From NCBI GenBank assembly GCA_037445635.1, contig JBBIKC010000003.1, positions 75,175 to 139,174 on the forward strand: DNA of 64,000 nt, written 5' to 3'. The position numbers and the translations under genes were made by a program. Origin of the DNA: JBFMCC01 sp037445635. GTDB taxonomy: Bacteria; Chloroflexota; Anaerolineae; Anaerolineales; Villigracilaceae. Below are positions 63,627 through 64,000 of this stretch, one piece after another. The notes beneath the pieces are model-generated. The model saw nothing but the letters and a program-made list of their open reading frames with translations. It did not search any database and had not been told where the DNA came from. Position 1 is the stretch's first letter. Each line of letters opens with the position of its first letter.

Positions 63627-64000
63627 CTATTTGAACACGAACTTTCCGTTTTTATAGAAGGGCTGCCCGTCCACGGTGATCTCGCTGTCGGTGCGCATGT
63701 CGCAGATCATGTCCCAGTGGATGGCGGATTTGTTCTTCGAGCCGGTTTCGGGATAACCCGCGCCCAGCGCCATGTGGAAGGTGCCGCCGATCTTTTCGTC
63801 GAAGAGGATCTGGCTGGTGAAGCGGTTGATCTCGAAGTTGGTGCCGATGGCGAACTCGCCCAGGTAGCGCGCGCCCGCGTCGGATTCGAGCATCTTGAGC
63901 AGGAATTGCTGGTTCTCTTTGGCCGAAGCCTGTGTGACGCGGCCCTGGCTGAACGTGAGTTCCACACCGTCCACCACACTGCCGCCGTAAATGGCGGGAT
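63627..64000 (-). CDS. M29-family aminopeptidase, C-terminal part (partial)
   Basis: The frame continues beyond the window edge; the last 124 residues are present. The pattern VELTFSQGRVTQASAKEN, ARYLGEFAIGTNFEINRFT, ILFDEKIGGTFHMALGAGYP, KSAIHWDMICDMR and the closing ITVDGQPFYKNGKF is that of thermophilic M29 metallo-aminopeptidases (AmpS/AmpT), with metal ligands Glu, His and Asp (EFAIG, GGTFHMALG, HWDMI). It removes N-terminal residues from peptides in the cytoplasm. Confidence 0.92.
   Translation of the reverse strand, partial: PAIYGGSVVDGVELTFSQGRVTQASAKENQQFLLKMLESDAGARYLGEFAIGTNFEINRFTSQILFDEKIGGTFHMALGAGYPETGSKNKSAIHWDMICDMRTDSEITVDGQPFYKNGKFVFK

Noticed and set aside
1..64000. CRISPR arrays, transposase genes, prophage genes
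   Set aside because: No regular direct-repeat/spacer pattern, no DDE or serine recombinase, and no phage structural genes were seen on either strand.

Overview
The window looks like a chromosomal stretch of a high-GC Chloroflexota bacterium, most likely class Anaerolineae. I infer this from the gene content: a very large multi-GAF histidine kinase, DUF4388/V4R/MglA-type GTPase genes, Ser/Thr/Pro-rich lipoprotein linkers, a LutB-LutC fusion, and a cyclase/Rv3378c-type diterpene locus whose nearest precedent I know in the phylum is in Herpetosiphon. There is no rRNA, CRISPR array, phage or intact insertion sequence. Many small palindromic repeats lie between genes, and some lie inside reading frames.

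Layout. 1-4.4 kb: the end of a ThyX-like gene, a LysM lipoprotein, and a divergent pair of a membrane-anchored peptidase and a peptide-binding protein. 4.5-18.5 kb: one tightly packed nine-gene signalling operon behind a clear TTGACT/TATAAT promoter (DUF4388, small GTPase, alpha/beta hydrolase, V4R, beta-helix protein, acyl-ACP-reductase-like enzyme, response regulator, 2479-residue kinase with about eleven GAF domains, response regulator), followed by a second hydrolase that lacks its nucleophile. 19.4-24.7 kb: a thiamine operon (thiN-thiB-thiP-thiQ-DUF402) under a TPP riboswitch with a visible terminator. 24.7-29.6 kb: small membrane-protein genes, a tiny leader-like ORF with its own promoter and terminator, a DUF4173 protein and a glutaredoxin-thioredoxin reductase fusion. 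29.7-33.6 kb: a NarL-type regulator with a beta-propeller sensor kinase. 34.0-41.3 kb: a complete Opp/Dpp-type peptide ABC transporter.

41.4-50.1 kb is a minus-strand operon and the most striking part of the window: an EamA transporter, an acetyltransferase-like protein, an isoprenylcysteine-methyltransferase-like protein, a homologue of M. tuberculosis Rv3378c (tuberculosinol synthase), two tandem homologues of Rv3377c (class II diterpene cyclase), then a sensor kinase and response regulator. It is probably a diterpenoid biosynthesis, modification and signalling locus. One cyclase has an intact DxDD motif. The other has DxDN and is AT-richer. The Rv3378c-like enzyme has Asn where Rv3378c has Asp34.

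50.2-64 kb: a DUF1566 lipoprotein, tRNA-Glu(CTC), a LutB-LutC fusion carrying in-frame repeat insertions, an orphan substrate-binding protein, a 1053-residue membrane protein, an AT-rich decayed region that may be a polymorphic-toxin remnant, lutA, glycogen phosphorylase, a rhodanese and the end of an M29 aminopeptidase.
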